64,000 nucleotides of DNA from Stenotrophomonas raiganjensis (SeqCode) (GTDB lineage: Bacteria; Pseudomonadota; Gammaproteobacteria; Xanthomonadales; Xanthomonadaceae): contig NZ_JAUTXR010000134.1 of NCBI RefSeq assembly GCF_030658505.1, positions 1-64,000 of the forward strand, written 5' to 3'. The notes under the pieces are model-generated. The model was not told the DNA's origin, did not search any database, and saw nothing but the letters and a program-made list of their open reading frames with translations. How positions within the stretch are numbered: position 1 is the stretch's first letter; each line of letters opens with the position of its first letter. The position numbers were made by a program, and so were the translations under genes. Below, piece by piece: positions 51,259 through 59,537 of this stretch.

Positions 51259-52430
51259 GCCCGGACCGCAACGGCTTCGCTGCTTCGTGGCGGCGCGAGC
51301 TGCAGTCGCTGCGCGGCAACCGTGCCGACCTGCTGCTGGTCACCGTGCTGCCCCTGCTGATGCTGGCGGTGATGGCGTGGATGTTCTCGCCGTCGGTGAT
51401 GCGCGACATCCCCATTGCCGTGGTCGACCTCGACCACAGCAGTGACAGCCGCCTGCTGCTGCGCATGCTCGATGCCAGCCCCGGCGTACGCATCGCCAGC
51501 CAGCCGGCGGACCTGGAGGACGCGCGTTCGCAGCTGCGCAGGCTGAACGTGTTTGCCATCGTACTGGTGCCGCGCGATGTCACCCGGCAGGCGCTGCGTG
51601 GACGCCAGGGCACGGTGTTCGCCTATTACAACGCCACCTACATGACCACGGGCCAATCTGCGTCGCGCGATATCGGCGACGCAGTCTCGGCCTGGAACGC
51701 ACGCCTGCTGCGCGAACGCATCGGCCTGCAGGTCGGCCCAGGCAAACTGCGTGCGGCACCGATCGCGGTGCAGTCGGACATCCTGTACAACCCGGCGCGC
51801 AGCTACGAGTTGTTCCTGCTGCCGCTGATCTTCCCGGCCGTGCTGTCGCTGGTACTGGCACTTGCGGTGGCCGGCAGCCTCGGCCGCGAGATCCGCGACG
51901 GCACCCTGCCCGCCTGGCTGGATCGAACGCCGTGGTCGGCGATTGCCGGCAAGGTCGCGCCGTACATCCTGCTGTTTTCGCTGTATGGCGCGCTCGGCAT
52001 CGGTTACCTGGCCTGGCTGCGTGGCGATGGTGTGGCCGGCAGCGTGCTCCTGCTGCTGCTCGCCCAGCCGCTGTTCTACCTGGCTACGGCCGCCTACGCG
52101 TTGTTCTTCGTCGGGATCACCCGCGACATGGGCACCGCACTTTCCGCGGTGGGCCTCAGCATCGGCACCGCGCTGGCGTTCTCCAGCGCTACCTTCCCGG
52201 TACTGGATGGGCCCCTGTTCACCCGTGTCTGGCATCAGCTGCTGCCGCTCAGCGCCTACATCAAGCTGCAGACCCAGCAGCAGTTCATCGGTTCGCCGCT
52301 GCTGGTCTCGCTGTGGCCGCTGGCCACGCTGCTGCTGATGTCACTGGCTGCCGGCGGCATCGGTGGCCTGCGCCTGATCGCCTTCGCGCGCACCCCGGAA
52401 GCCGCACAGCCTGCGGGAGCCAAGGCATGA
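51243..52430 (+). CDS. ABC-2 type transporter permease, first of pair
   Basis: A 395-residue permease. One N-terminal segment (LLLVTVLPLLMLAVMAWMFS, about 29-48) is followed by a large periplasmic domain (DIPIAVVDLDHSSDSRLLL..., about 55-190) and five or six C-terminal segments, the ABC2_membrane_3 layout seen in YhhJ/YbhS-type proteins. No ATP-binding gene lies in the operon. It overlaps the adaptor by 16 bases and the second permease by 4 (ATGA). Confidence 0.87.
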   Translation: MAPALSPDRNGFAASWRRELQSLRGNRADLLLVTVLPLLMLAVMAWMFSPSVMRDIPIAVVDLDHSSDSRLLLRMLDASPGVRIASQPADLEDARSQLRRLNVFAIVLVPRDVTRQALRGRQGTVFAYYNATYMTTGQSASRDIGDAVSAWNARLLRERIGLQVGPGKLRAAPIAVQSDILYNPARSYELFLLPLIFPAVLSLVLALAVAGSLGREIRDGTLPAWLDRTPWSAIAGKVAPYILLFSLYGALGIGYLAWLRGDGVAGSVLLLLLAQPLFYLATAAYALFFVGITRDMGTALSAVGLSIGTALAFSSATFPVLDGPLFTRVWHQLLPLSAYIKLQTQQQFIGSPLLVSLWPLATLLLMSLAAGGIGGLRLIAFARTPEAAQPAGAKA

Positions 52431-53554
52431 GCGCACTGTGGCGCAGCCTGCGGCAGACCTTGATGGCGGTGCTCTGCGACCGCTACGCGATCGTGGTGAT
52501 GGTCGGCGCGGTGATCCTGTATTCGTTCTTCTACCCGGCCGCGTACCGCCACCAGGTGGCCGGCAACCTGCCGGTGCTGGTGGTGGACGAAGACCACAGC
52601 GCGACCAGCCGCGAGCTGCTGCGCAAGCTCGATGCCGTGCGGGTCGCGCGCGTGGTCGGGCAACCGGCGGACATCGACAGTGCGCGGCAACAGCTGGAGG
52701 CCGGCCATGCCGAGGGCATCGTATTGATCCCGGCCAACCTGGAGCGCGACATCCTGCGCGGCCATCCGGCCAAGCTGGTACTGCTCGGCAACGGCGCCTA
52801 CCTGGGCCGCGCCAGCTGGGTACTGGGCAGCGTGGCCGACGCGCTGGGCGCGTTCGGGCGTGAGGCTGCGGTCGGCCAGGCCGCCTTCATGGGCGCGCCG
52901 CAGGCGCCGCCCATCACCCTGGTACAGCGCCCGTTGTACAACACCCAGGAAGGCTATGGCAGCGCCATCGTGCCGGGCGTGGCCGAGCTGATCGTGCACC
53001 AGACGCTGTTGATGGGCATCGGCGTGCTGCTGGGGGGTCGTCGTCTCGCGCTCGGCCGGCGCCTGCGCTTCGACCTCCCGACGCTGGCCGGCATGGCGAT
53101 GGGCTTCGGCCTGATCGGCCTGTTCGGCCTGTTCTACTACGCCGGTTTCACCGCCTGGGTGCAGGACTATCCACGCGGCGGCAACCCGCTGGGCCAGCTG
53201 CTGGGCGGCACCTTGTTCATCGCCGCGACGGTGGCCTTCGGCCTGTTCATCGGCAGCTTCTTCCGTACCCGCGAACGCGCCTTCCAGTACATCATCGCCA
53301 CCTCGATCCCGCTGTTCTTCCTCGCCAACCTGTCGTGGCCGGCGGTGATGACGCCGCAACCGCTGGTCTGGCTGGCGCAACTGCTGCCCACCACCTCGGG
53401 CATCAACCTGATGGTGCGCTTGAACCAGATGGACGCCCGCCTGGCCGACGTCAGCCACGAACTGATCACCCTCACCGTCCTGCTGCTGCTCTACGGCAGC
53501 CTCGCCACCTGGCGCCTCCTCGCAAAAAAGGGGACGGAGGGGATTAAGTCGTAA
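52427..53554 (+). CDS. ABC-2 type transporter permease, second of pair
   Basis: A 375-residue permease with the same architecture as the first: an N-terminal segment (IVVMVGAVILYSFFYPAAY), a periplasmic domain (LPVLVVDEDHSATSRELLRKL ...) and C-terminal segments (about 200-370). The two probably heterodimerise. The last nine residues, KKGTEGIKS plus the stop, are encoded by the palindromic element at 53529, so the original C-terminus seems to have been replaced. No gene follows on this strand for over 3 kb. Confidence 0.87.
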   Translation: MSALWRSLRQTLMAVLCDRYAIVVMVGAVILYSFFYPAAYRHQVAGNLPVLVVDEDHSATSRELLRKLDAVRVARVVGQPADIDSARQQLEAGHAEGIVLIPANLERDILRGHPAKLVLLGNGAYLGRASWVLGSVADALGAFGREAAVGQAAFMGAPQAPPITLVQRPLYNTQEGYGSAIVPGVAELIVHQTLLMGIGVLLGGRRLALGRRLRFDLPTLAGMAMGFGLIGLFGLFYYAGFTAWVQDYPRGGNPLGQLLGGTLFIAATVAFGLFIGSFFRTRERAFQYIIATSIPLFFLANLSWPAVMTPQPLVWLAQLLPTTSGINLMVRLNQMDARLADVSHELITLTVLLLLYGSLATWRLLAKKGTEGIKS

Positions 53555-53597
53555 GCGGCCTGTTTGGGGGATTGCGACTTAATCCCCTCCGTCCCCT
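53529..53597. repeat. Palindromic element, second copy (23-bp perfect arms)
   Basis: Arms 53529-53551 and 53575-53597 are exact reverse complements and match the arms at 11106-11204 (core GGGGACGGAGGGGATTAAGT). The loop here is 23 bases instead of 47 and has different sequence. The left arm lies within the coding end of the second permease. Confidence 0.88.
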
Positions 53598-53682
53598 ATT
53601 CCCGTGACGAAGAACGCCGGCGCGAGGCCGGCGTTCGAGTACTGCGAGGTGGAAGGGGAAAACGGGGGCTGTCGACGATCGA

Positions 53683-54045
53683 TCAGCGGTAGACGCGCTC
53701 ACAGCGGCGCTCGACCACGCGGTCGCCGTTCTTCTGCTGGCTGTTGCCCTGGATCTGGCGACCGGCCGCACCGCCGGCGACAGCACCGGCCACGGTCGCG
53801 AGCTTCTTGCCATTGCCGCCGCCCACCTGGTTGCCCAGCAGGCCGCCGATCACCGCGCCGGTGGCCGTACCGGCGATTCGGTTCGGGTCGCGCGAGTTGC
53901 GCTGCACTTCCACGTTCTTGCAGACCACGCGGCTGCCGTCGTTGAACCTGCGTCCCTCATCGCGCGGCCCATAGGTCTGCGCACCGGCTACCGACGAAGC
54001 CGCCAGCAGGGTGCCCAGCACAAGCAATCGGGTCGAGGTCTTCAT
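53683..54045 (-). CDS. Glycine-zipper 2TM-domain periplasmic/outer-membrane protein
   Basis: A 120-residue exported protein. The signal peptide ends near residue 22 (SVAGAQ). A glycine-zipper segment, AGTATGAVIGGLLGNQVGGG with a second half VAGAVAGGAAGRQI, covers about residues 58-95, as in the SlyB/PcP family. The C-terminus is basic and contains two Cys across the protein (VVCKN, RRCERV). It may insert into or bridge the envelope. AGGAG 6 bases upstream fixes ATG 54045. Confidence 0.85.
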   Translation of the reverse strand: MKTSTRLLVLGTLLAASSVAGAQTYGPRDEGRRFNDGSRVVCKNVEVQRNSRDPNRIAGTATGAVIGGLLGNQVGGGNGKKLATVAGAVAGGAAGRQIQGNSQQKNGDRVVERRCERVYR

Positions 54046-54156
54046 GGCCATCTCCTGAGTTCCGGTATGGCCCAAGTGTCCTCCCGCAGTTGGCAACCGG
54101 AAGTGAAATGCGCGTGTCCGCCCCCTCATCGGCCATCGCGCGTTCAGGGAAAAGCA

Positions 54157-54205
54157 ACGCGCCCATCACGACGCGCCCATCACGATCGGCCGCCGTGATG
54201 GGCGC
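54157..54205. repeat. Tandem 14-bp duplicate and hairpin after the chemoreceptor gene
   Basis: ACGCGCCCATCACG is repeated head to tail at 54157 and 54171. The second copy pairs with CGTGATGGGCGC at 54194-54205 to form a perfect 12-bp stem with a nine-base loop. It lies 25 bases beyond the chemoreceptor stop and could slow or end its transcript, although there is no T-run. Confidence 0.65.
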
Positions 54206-54229
54206 CGCCTCTCTACGGCATGCCGCGTT

Positions 54230-56452
54230 CTAGAATTCTTCCCAGCCACCGGCATTGGCCGCAAGCGTTGGTTCGATGCGCGAAGCGAGCGCTGCGGGCC
54301 GGCGCACCGGGGTAACCGTCGCAGCCACCGCAGCCAATGCGGGACGTACCACTGCCGCCGCGGTGGTGGCACCCGTGCGGAACACCGATACCGCCTCGGC
54401 CAGCAGGTTGGCCTGCTCTTCCATCGAGCGTGCCGCCGCACTGGCTTCTTCCACCAGCGCCGCATTCTGCTGGGTGGTCTCGTCCATCTGCACCACCGCC
54501 TGGTTGACCTGCTCGATGCCCGAACTCTGTTCCTGCGAGGCAGCGGAGATGTCGGCCATGATGTCGGTTACGCGCTGCACCGAGGCGACGATTTCGCCCA
54601 TCGTGGTGCCGGCCTGGCGCACCAGTGCCGATCCGTCCGCAACCTTGCCGACCGAGTCCTCGATCAGGCCCTTGATCTCCTTGGCGGCCCCGGCCGAACG
54701 CTGCGCCAGCGTGCGTACTTCGCTGGCCACCACCGCAAAGCCCCTGCCCTGCTCGCCGGCACGCGCCGCTTCCACCGCGGCATTCAACGCCAGGATGTTG
54801 GTCTGGAACGCGATGCCGTCGATGACCGAGATGATCTCGGCGATCTTCTTCGACGACGCCTCGATGGCCGACATTGTCGTCACCACCTGTCCGACCACAT
54901 CGCCACCCTGCGACGCGACTCCGTGCGCGCCAATCGCGAGCTGGTTGGCCTGGCGTGCGTGCTCGGCGTTCTGCTTCACGGTGGAGGTCAGTTCCTCCAT
55001 CGACGCAGCCGTCTCTTCCAGGTTCGCCGCCTGCTGCTCGGTGCGCCGCGACAGATCGGTGTTGCCCGAGGCAATCTCGCCTGCCGCCAGATTGATGCTG
55101 GAGGCACTGGCCTGGATGCGGCCGACGATCTGCTTGAGCTGATCGACGGTGGCATTGCAGTCATCGCGCATGCGCGCGAACACGCCGTGGAAGTCGCCCT
55201 GCATGCGTACGGTGAGGTCACCGCGCGAGATCGCCTGCAGCAGGGTCGACACCTGCACCAGGTTTTCGTCGGTGGTCTGCATCAGGCGATTGAGCCCGGC
55301 CACCATGTCGCGGAAGTCGTAGGCGAAGCGATCTTCGTCGCCGCGCAGGCTGAAGTCGCCGGCTGCCGCAGCAGTTGCCAGCCGGCGGATCTCACTGTTG
55401 ATCGCCGACAGGCTGGACTTGGTCTCGTCCATCGCCTGGGTGATCGCCGCCTTCTCGCCGGGCAGCGGGTCCATGTCCACCGACAGGTCGCCGCGTGCGT
55501 AGTGCTTCATCACTTCGATCAGCCGGTTCTGCACCTGCACGTGCGAGCCGACCAGCGCATTGGTCTCGTGCACCATGCGCCCGTAGTCGCCGGGAAACGC
55601 GCTCTCGTCCATGCGGTAGCTGAGGCTGCCCGCATCGTGCTGGCGCGCCAGCTCACCCTGCGCCGCCATCACCGACTGCAACTGCGCCTGCATGCGCTGC
55701 ATCGACCTGAGCAGCTGGGTCACTTCATCGTTACCCGAGGCATCGATGACGCTGTCCAGCCGACCGCCGGCGATGCCGTCGGCCAACCTCACCGCCCCCT
55801 CCAGCGGACGGGTCAGGCTGCGGGTGATGGCCCACGCGGCCAGCGAGCCAAGCAGCAGGCTCATCGCACCGAACACGATCGACAACGTGCCGGTCCAGGA
55901 CTCGGTTGAACGATACTCCTCGCGGCTGCGTTCGGTCAGCGTTTCCTGATGCCGCAGCAAGGTCGAGATGGCTTCGTTCCATGCGGTTGCCAGCCCATGC
56001 TCGGCGAGCAGTTCCTTGGCCGCACCATCGAAGTCACCGGCTTTCATGCGCTCGTGCAGATGCTGGGTGGAAACATCGGTGGCCTTGCGGGCCGCCTCGA
56101 TCTTCGCGACCAGGGCATCGCCAGTGGCATCACGGGGAATCTTGATGTACTTGGCCCAGATACCGTCGTAGGTCTGCGACAGCTGCTGTGCACGCTGATA
56201 ATCCTTGTCGAAATCCTCACCATGCTTGATCACCATCAGGCGCCGATGCATCAGCACCGCATTATTGGTATCCAGCATGTCGTTCAACAGCCGCATCTTC
56301 ACCATGTTGACGTCCACCACTTTCTCGAACTGGGCGGATTTCAGGTGATTTCCGTACAGCACCAGGCCGACGATGGCCATGATGAAAAGCAGCAACAGAC
56401 CGAAGCCGGCGCCAAGCCGGGATCCCACACGGAGATTACGTAAGGCGAGCAT
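54230..56452 (-). CDS. Methyl-accepting chemotaxis protein (chemoreceptor)
   Basis: A 740-residue transmembrane chemoreceptor. Membrane segment 1 (about 14-34) and segment 2 (about 190-212) bracket a helical periplasmic sensor (about 35-188) of the four-helix-bundle type. HAMP domains follow, with extra HAMP-like units in 212-450. The signalling hairpin contains [21 protein letters not shown] and [20 protein letters not shown]. The protein ends GWEEF, a pentapeptide of the type that tethers CheR/CheB. The ligand is unknown. A near-consensus sigma-28 promoter lies upstream, tying it to flagellar expression. ATG 56452 has GGGAA 6-9 bases upstream. Confidence 0.92.
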   Translation of the reverse strand: MLALRNLRVGSRLGAGFGLLLLFIMAIVGLVLYGNHLKSAQFEKVVDVNMVKMRLLNDMLDTNNAVLMHRRLMVIKHGEDFDKDYQRAQQLSQTYDGIWAKYIKIPRDATGDALVAKIEAARKATDVSTQHLHERMKAGDFDGAAKELLAEHGLATAWNEAISTLLRHQETLTERSREEYRSTESWTGTLSIVFGAMSLLLGSLAAWAITRSLTRPLEGAVRLADGIAGGRLDSVIDASGNDEVTQLLRSMQRMQAQLQSVMAAQGELARQHDAGSLSYRMDESAFPGDYGRMVHETNALVGSHVQVQNRLIEVMKHYARGDLSVDMDPLPGEKAAITQAMDETKSSLSAINSEIRRLATAAAAGDFSLRGDEDRFAYDFRDMVAGLNRLMQTTDENLVQVSTLLQAISRGDLTVRMQGDFHGVFARMRDDCNATVDQLKQIVGRIQASASSINLAAGEIASGNTDLSRRTEQQAANLEETAASMEELTSTVKQNAEHARQANQLAIGAHGVASQGGDVVGQVVTTMSAIEASSKKIAEIISVIDGIAFQTNILALNAAVEAARAGEQGRGFAVVASEVRTLAQRSAGAAKEIKGLIEDSVGKVADGSALVRQAGTTMGEIVASVQRVTDIMADISAASQEQSSGIEQVNQAVVQMDETTQQNAALVEEASAAARSMEEQANLLAEAVSVFRTGATTAAAVVRPALAAVAATVTPVRRPAALASRIEPTLAANAGGWEEF

Positions 56453-56483
56453 CTCAATTCCCTTGATCGTGGCCGTACGTTCG

Positions 56484-56510
56484 ATGGCGGCGCAACGCAG
56501 GGAAACTTTA
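56484..56510 (-). promoter_or_regulatory. Sigma-28 (FliA) promoter of the chemoreceptor gene
   Basis: On the minus strand TAAAGTTT is followed by an 11-base spacer and GCCGCCAT. The -35 is an exact match to the sigma-28 consensus (TAAAGTTT), the spacing is ideal, and the -10 matches 5 of 8 (GCCGATAA). It lies 32 bases before the ATG. Confidence 0.8.
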
Positions 56511-56566
56511 TGGGAGTTTATATATGGACCGATCCAAATATATGGAACTGTGCAGACAGGCATAAA

Positions 56567-56944
56567 ATGCAGGGGTTAATCCAGGCGCCACGCGCATTTT
56601 CACCACCCGTGAAATCCCGACGCCCGAAGAAAATCACGCCATCTTTACACCCTGTTACTGGGCGGGACCGCCAGAATGCGTCTGCCGTGGCCGGCTACGG
56701 CGCGCTCGCCGGCCATGCGGCCGCAACGGTGGCGCGCTGGGATATCGGGCACAGCCGCGCCGCGTTGGGCGATGAAGCCACGTGGGCGTGGCTGCAGGCA
56801 AAGCTTGAGCAGGCCAATGGGTTCAATCCTTCCGCCGTCCGCGACACACGGGCCGCGCTGGCGCAGGGCCAAGGACAGACCTGCTCCGGGATCGTGATGG
56901 ACATCTTCAGCGGGCATCCGCAGATCACCCAGCTGCCGGCCTGA
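56567..56944 (+). CDS. Small hypothetical protein
   Basis: An open frame of about 125 residues whose last two thirds has good third-position bias: [20 protein letters not shown], then [20 protein letters not shown] and [20 protein letters not shown]. The first 35 residues are less convincing and the start is uncertain (56567 or a later codon near 56690). It is divergent from the chemoreceptor gene and convergent with the glycosyltransferase gene. I recognise no family. Confidence 0.4.
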   Translation: MQGLIQAPRAFSPPVKSRRPKKITPSLHPVTGRDRQNASAVAGYGALAGHAAATVARWDIGHSRAALGDEATWAWLQAKLEQANGFNPSAVRDTRAALAQGQGQTCSGIVMDIFSGHPQITQLPA

Positions 56945-56972
56945 GCCGGCGGCAGCAACAGCACGCAGGGCC

Positions 56973-57965
56973 TCAGGCCTTCGCCAGGGCCTCACCCAGG
57001 CGCAGCGGGAACGCGACTTCGGTGGCCAGATGCCATGCACGCGCGTTGGCCCCCAGCCGGGTCAATTCGGCTTCGTCCATCGCCAGGGCGCGCTCCACCG
57101 CCTGTTCCAGCGCCGCTTCGTCCACATGCCACGTTCTGGACAGATGGCAGAGTGGGCCCTCATGGGCAGCGACCAGAAGGCCCCGGCTCTCATCGATCAT
57201 CTGGTTCATCGGCGCGCCATCGCAGGTGATCACCACCGCCGCACAGCTCATTGCCTCTACCAGATAGTGGCCCCACCCCTCGGTCTGCGACAGGCACAGG
57301 TGGAACACATGCTCGTTCTGCAGGCGTTGCACCTCTTCATCGGGCAGGCGTTCGCGGATGATGCGCAGGTTCGCGGCACCGCCCTCGTCTTCGTCCGAAG
57401 GACCGCCGCGCAGAACGGTCAACAACGGCCATTCCGGGTGCCGTTTCCAGACCTTGACCAGCGTTGCCGTCCCCTTCATGCGGCTGCTGCCGGCCGCGTG
57501 CAGGAAGCTGCGAGGCTTGCGCGGCACTCTCGGGTCGTAGCGGTCGCGGCTGCAGAAACCGACTTCCAGTGTGCGCATGCCCAGCTCGTTGAAGATGCGC
57601 GTGGCGTCTTCGGTCTTGGTCAGCAGCGCATCGAAGCGCGGCAGGACGCGCAGGCTGCGCGCGGACACCCATTCCGGATTCGGGATGAGCAGATTGACCT
57701 TGGCCAGGCCGAAGCTTGCCGGCCGCACATGTTCCAGCGAGAGGTTGAAGTCGAAGCGGGCCGGTGTGCGCCCCAGGCTCAGCCACGAGGCCAGCAGCCT
57801 GCGCAGGCGCATCCCCCGCAGTCTCCACGCCCCTCCGTTGCGCACTGCGTCGAGGCGGCTGACCGTCACCTCGTGGCCCAGCTGCCGCAGTGAACGCTCG
57901 ATCACCTGGATGTCGTGGGTCAGGCCACGCTGGTTGTCGGCTGCAAGCAGATGGATATGCGCCAT
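56973..57965 (-). CDS. Glycosyltransferase (family 1/4 type)
   Basis: A 330-residue cytoplasmic glycosyltransferase. The C-terminal donor-binding region LSQTEGWGHYLVEAMSCAAVVITCDGAPMNQMI is the GT4 pattern, with Glu in EGWG and EAM. The N-terminus MAHIHLLAADNQRGLTHDIQVIERSL begins the acceptor half. It overlaps the O-antigen-ligase-type gene at ATGA, so the pair probably acts on the same glycan. The sugar and acceptor are unknown. Confidence 0.85.
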   Translation of the reverse strand: MAHIHLLAADNQRGLTHDIQVIERSLRQLGHEVTVSRLDAVRNGGAWRLRGMRLRRLLASWLSLGRTPARFDFNLSLEHVRPASFGLAKVNLLIPNPEWVSARSLRVLPRFDALLTKTEDATRIFNELGMRTLEVGFCSRDRYDPRVPRKPRSFLHAAGSSRMKGTATLVKVWKRHPEWPLLTVLRGGPSDEDEGGAANLRIIRERLPDEEVQRLQNEHVFHLCLSQTEGWGHYLVEAMSCAAVVITCDGAPMNQMIDESRGLLVAAHEGPLCHLSRTWHVDEAALEQAVERALAMDEAELTRLGANARAWHLATEVAFPLRLGEALAKA

Positions 57966-59242
57966 CAGCAGGAACTCCCTTGCGTGCGCACATCGCGCGC
58001 AGGCAAGGCGGTCGCCAGCATGAAGCCCAGGACCAGATAGAAATAGAACGAATGCGGCATCGCGCGGTAGAACACGTTGTCGGTGAACGCCGACAGCGCA
58101 TAGACGATGACCACGGCAAGCCCGGCGGTGGCGATCATCGCCGTGGTTTCATCGGCATGGCCGACACGCCGGACGAAATGGAGGCCCGGCAGGATGAACA
58201 CCAGCAGCATGATCACCAGCAGCGGTACGCCACCGGTCACCGCTGCTTCCAGATACTCGTTGTGCGGATGGTTGTAGCGGGAGATCGAATCGGACACCTC
58301 GCCACGGGTGATGCCCTCGCGGGCATAGGCACCGAACTGGTTCAGGCCGACGCCAGCCACCGGGTGCTCGGCGAATCCGTCGATCGCCACGCCCCACATG
58401 GCAATGCGCTCGCGGACCGAGCCCACCTCATTTTCCTGGCTGAAACCGGAGATCTCGCCACTGACCTCACCAAAGCGCTGGATGACCTGGTGATTGAGTA
58501 CCGTGGTGGCACCGACCACGCCGATGACCAGCGCGACGACGAAACCCAGCGCGCCACGCCAGCGCCGTGTGCGCCGGACGTGCACGATCATCACCATCAG
58601 CATGGCGGGAATGAAGGCCAGGATCGGCCCACGGCTCTGCGCCAGGATCGAGCCGTAGACCCCGACGGCGATCGCGATACCGTGCAACGCGCGCTCGGCC
58701 GGATGGACGTTGGGCTGGATCAGGCGGATGACCGAGAACAGCGCCATGCACAGCGTCACCATGGTGAACTCGATGGCCGTCCATTCCCCGCCACTGAAAC
58801 CGTGTGCGCGCTCAAGGCCCATGATGTGGTGCTGCACGATGCACGACCCACCGAAGACCAGGGTGGACAATGCGAAGATCTTCCAGATCAGGCGCCAGTC
58901 CAGCACAGTGGCGAACACCGCCGCTGTGCCCAGGTAGAGCAGCGACTGTGCAGGCAGGTCCAGCTCGTTCCAGCGCAGGCCGTGCCAGGCGATGCTGTAG
59001 AAGGCATAGGCCAGGCGCAGGAAGCAGAGGATCACGATGAACCGTGCGACGCGATAGCGCAGGCGGACATCCGGCTCGCGGCGGATCAGGACCACACCGG
59101 TGACCAGCAGGGCCAGCAGCAGCACTGCCTTCAGCAGGTTGAAGGGTGCGGATCCGGCAAGCGGAACGATGGCGACCAGAGTGCTGAGCAGGACGGTACG
59201 CCAGGTACAGCGGGGTTCGGCGGCCATGCAGGCTGCAGTCAT
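57965..59242 (-). CDS. O-antigen ligase / Wzy-type membrane protein
   Basis: A 425-residue inner-membrane protein with about 10-11 segments and one large periplasmic loop (about 255-340) carrying RYNHPHNEYLEAAVTGG, the WaaL/Wzy_C signature whose His is catalytic. It would transfer or polymerise an undecaprenyl-linked glycan in the periplasm, or glycosylate a pilin/protein as in PglL enzymes. ATG 59242 is preferred; 59263 is also possible. Its glycosyltransferase partner overlaps downstream. The 295 bases to mutS contain no gene I can support; a -10-like TACACT occurs near 59464. Confidence 0.83.
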   Translation of the reverse strand: MTAACMAAEPRCTWRTVLLSTLVAIVPLAGSAPFNLLKAVLLLALLVTGVVLIRREPDVRLRYRVARFIVILCFLRLAYAFYSIAWHGLRWNELDLPAQSLLYLGTAAVFATVLDWRLIWKIFALSTLVFGGSCIVQHHIMGLERAHGFSGGEWTAIEFTMVTLCMALFSVIRLIQPNVHPAERALHGIAIAVGVYGSILAQSRGPILAFIPAMLMVMIVHVRRTRRWRGALGFVVALVIGVVGATTVLNHQVIQRFGEVSGEISGFSQENEVGSVRERIAMWGVAIDGFAEHPVAGVGLNQFGAYAREGITRGEVSDSISRYNHPHNEYLEAAVTGGVPLLVIMLLVFILPGLHFVRRVGHADETTAMIATAGLAVVIVYALSAFTDNVFYRAMPHSFYFYLVLGFMLATALPARDVRTQGSSC

Positions 59243-59537
59243 GCTGGTTCTTTCTCTTTCCATCAACGCCCGCCACGAGATCGGCCGCCCGGCTTTCATG
59301 GGGCCCGTTTGGCGGAAATCGCCGGGGCTGACACTACCGTGGGGTCCCGTGGAAATCAACCAAACCGCAGGTGTACGGGGGCTTGCGTTGGCGTACGGAC
59401 AGCCGCAGGCAACCACCCTGCCCGCGGGGCCGCTGGCCGGGATCATCGACCGGCCCAGATCGCTACACTAACGGTCCTGCCGGCCATGGCCGCATGGCCA
59501 CGCCCCGACGCCCCGCCCAAGACGCGAAACGCCCCAA

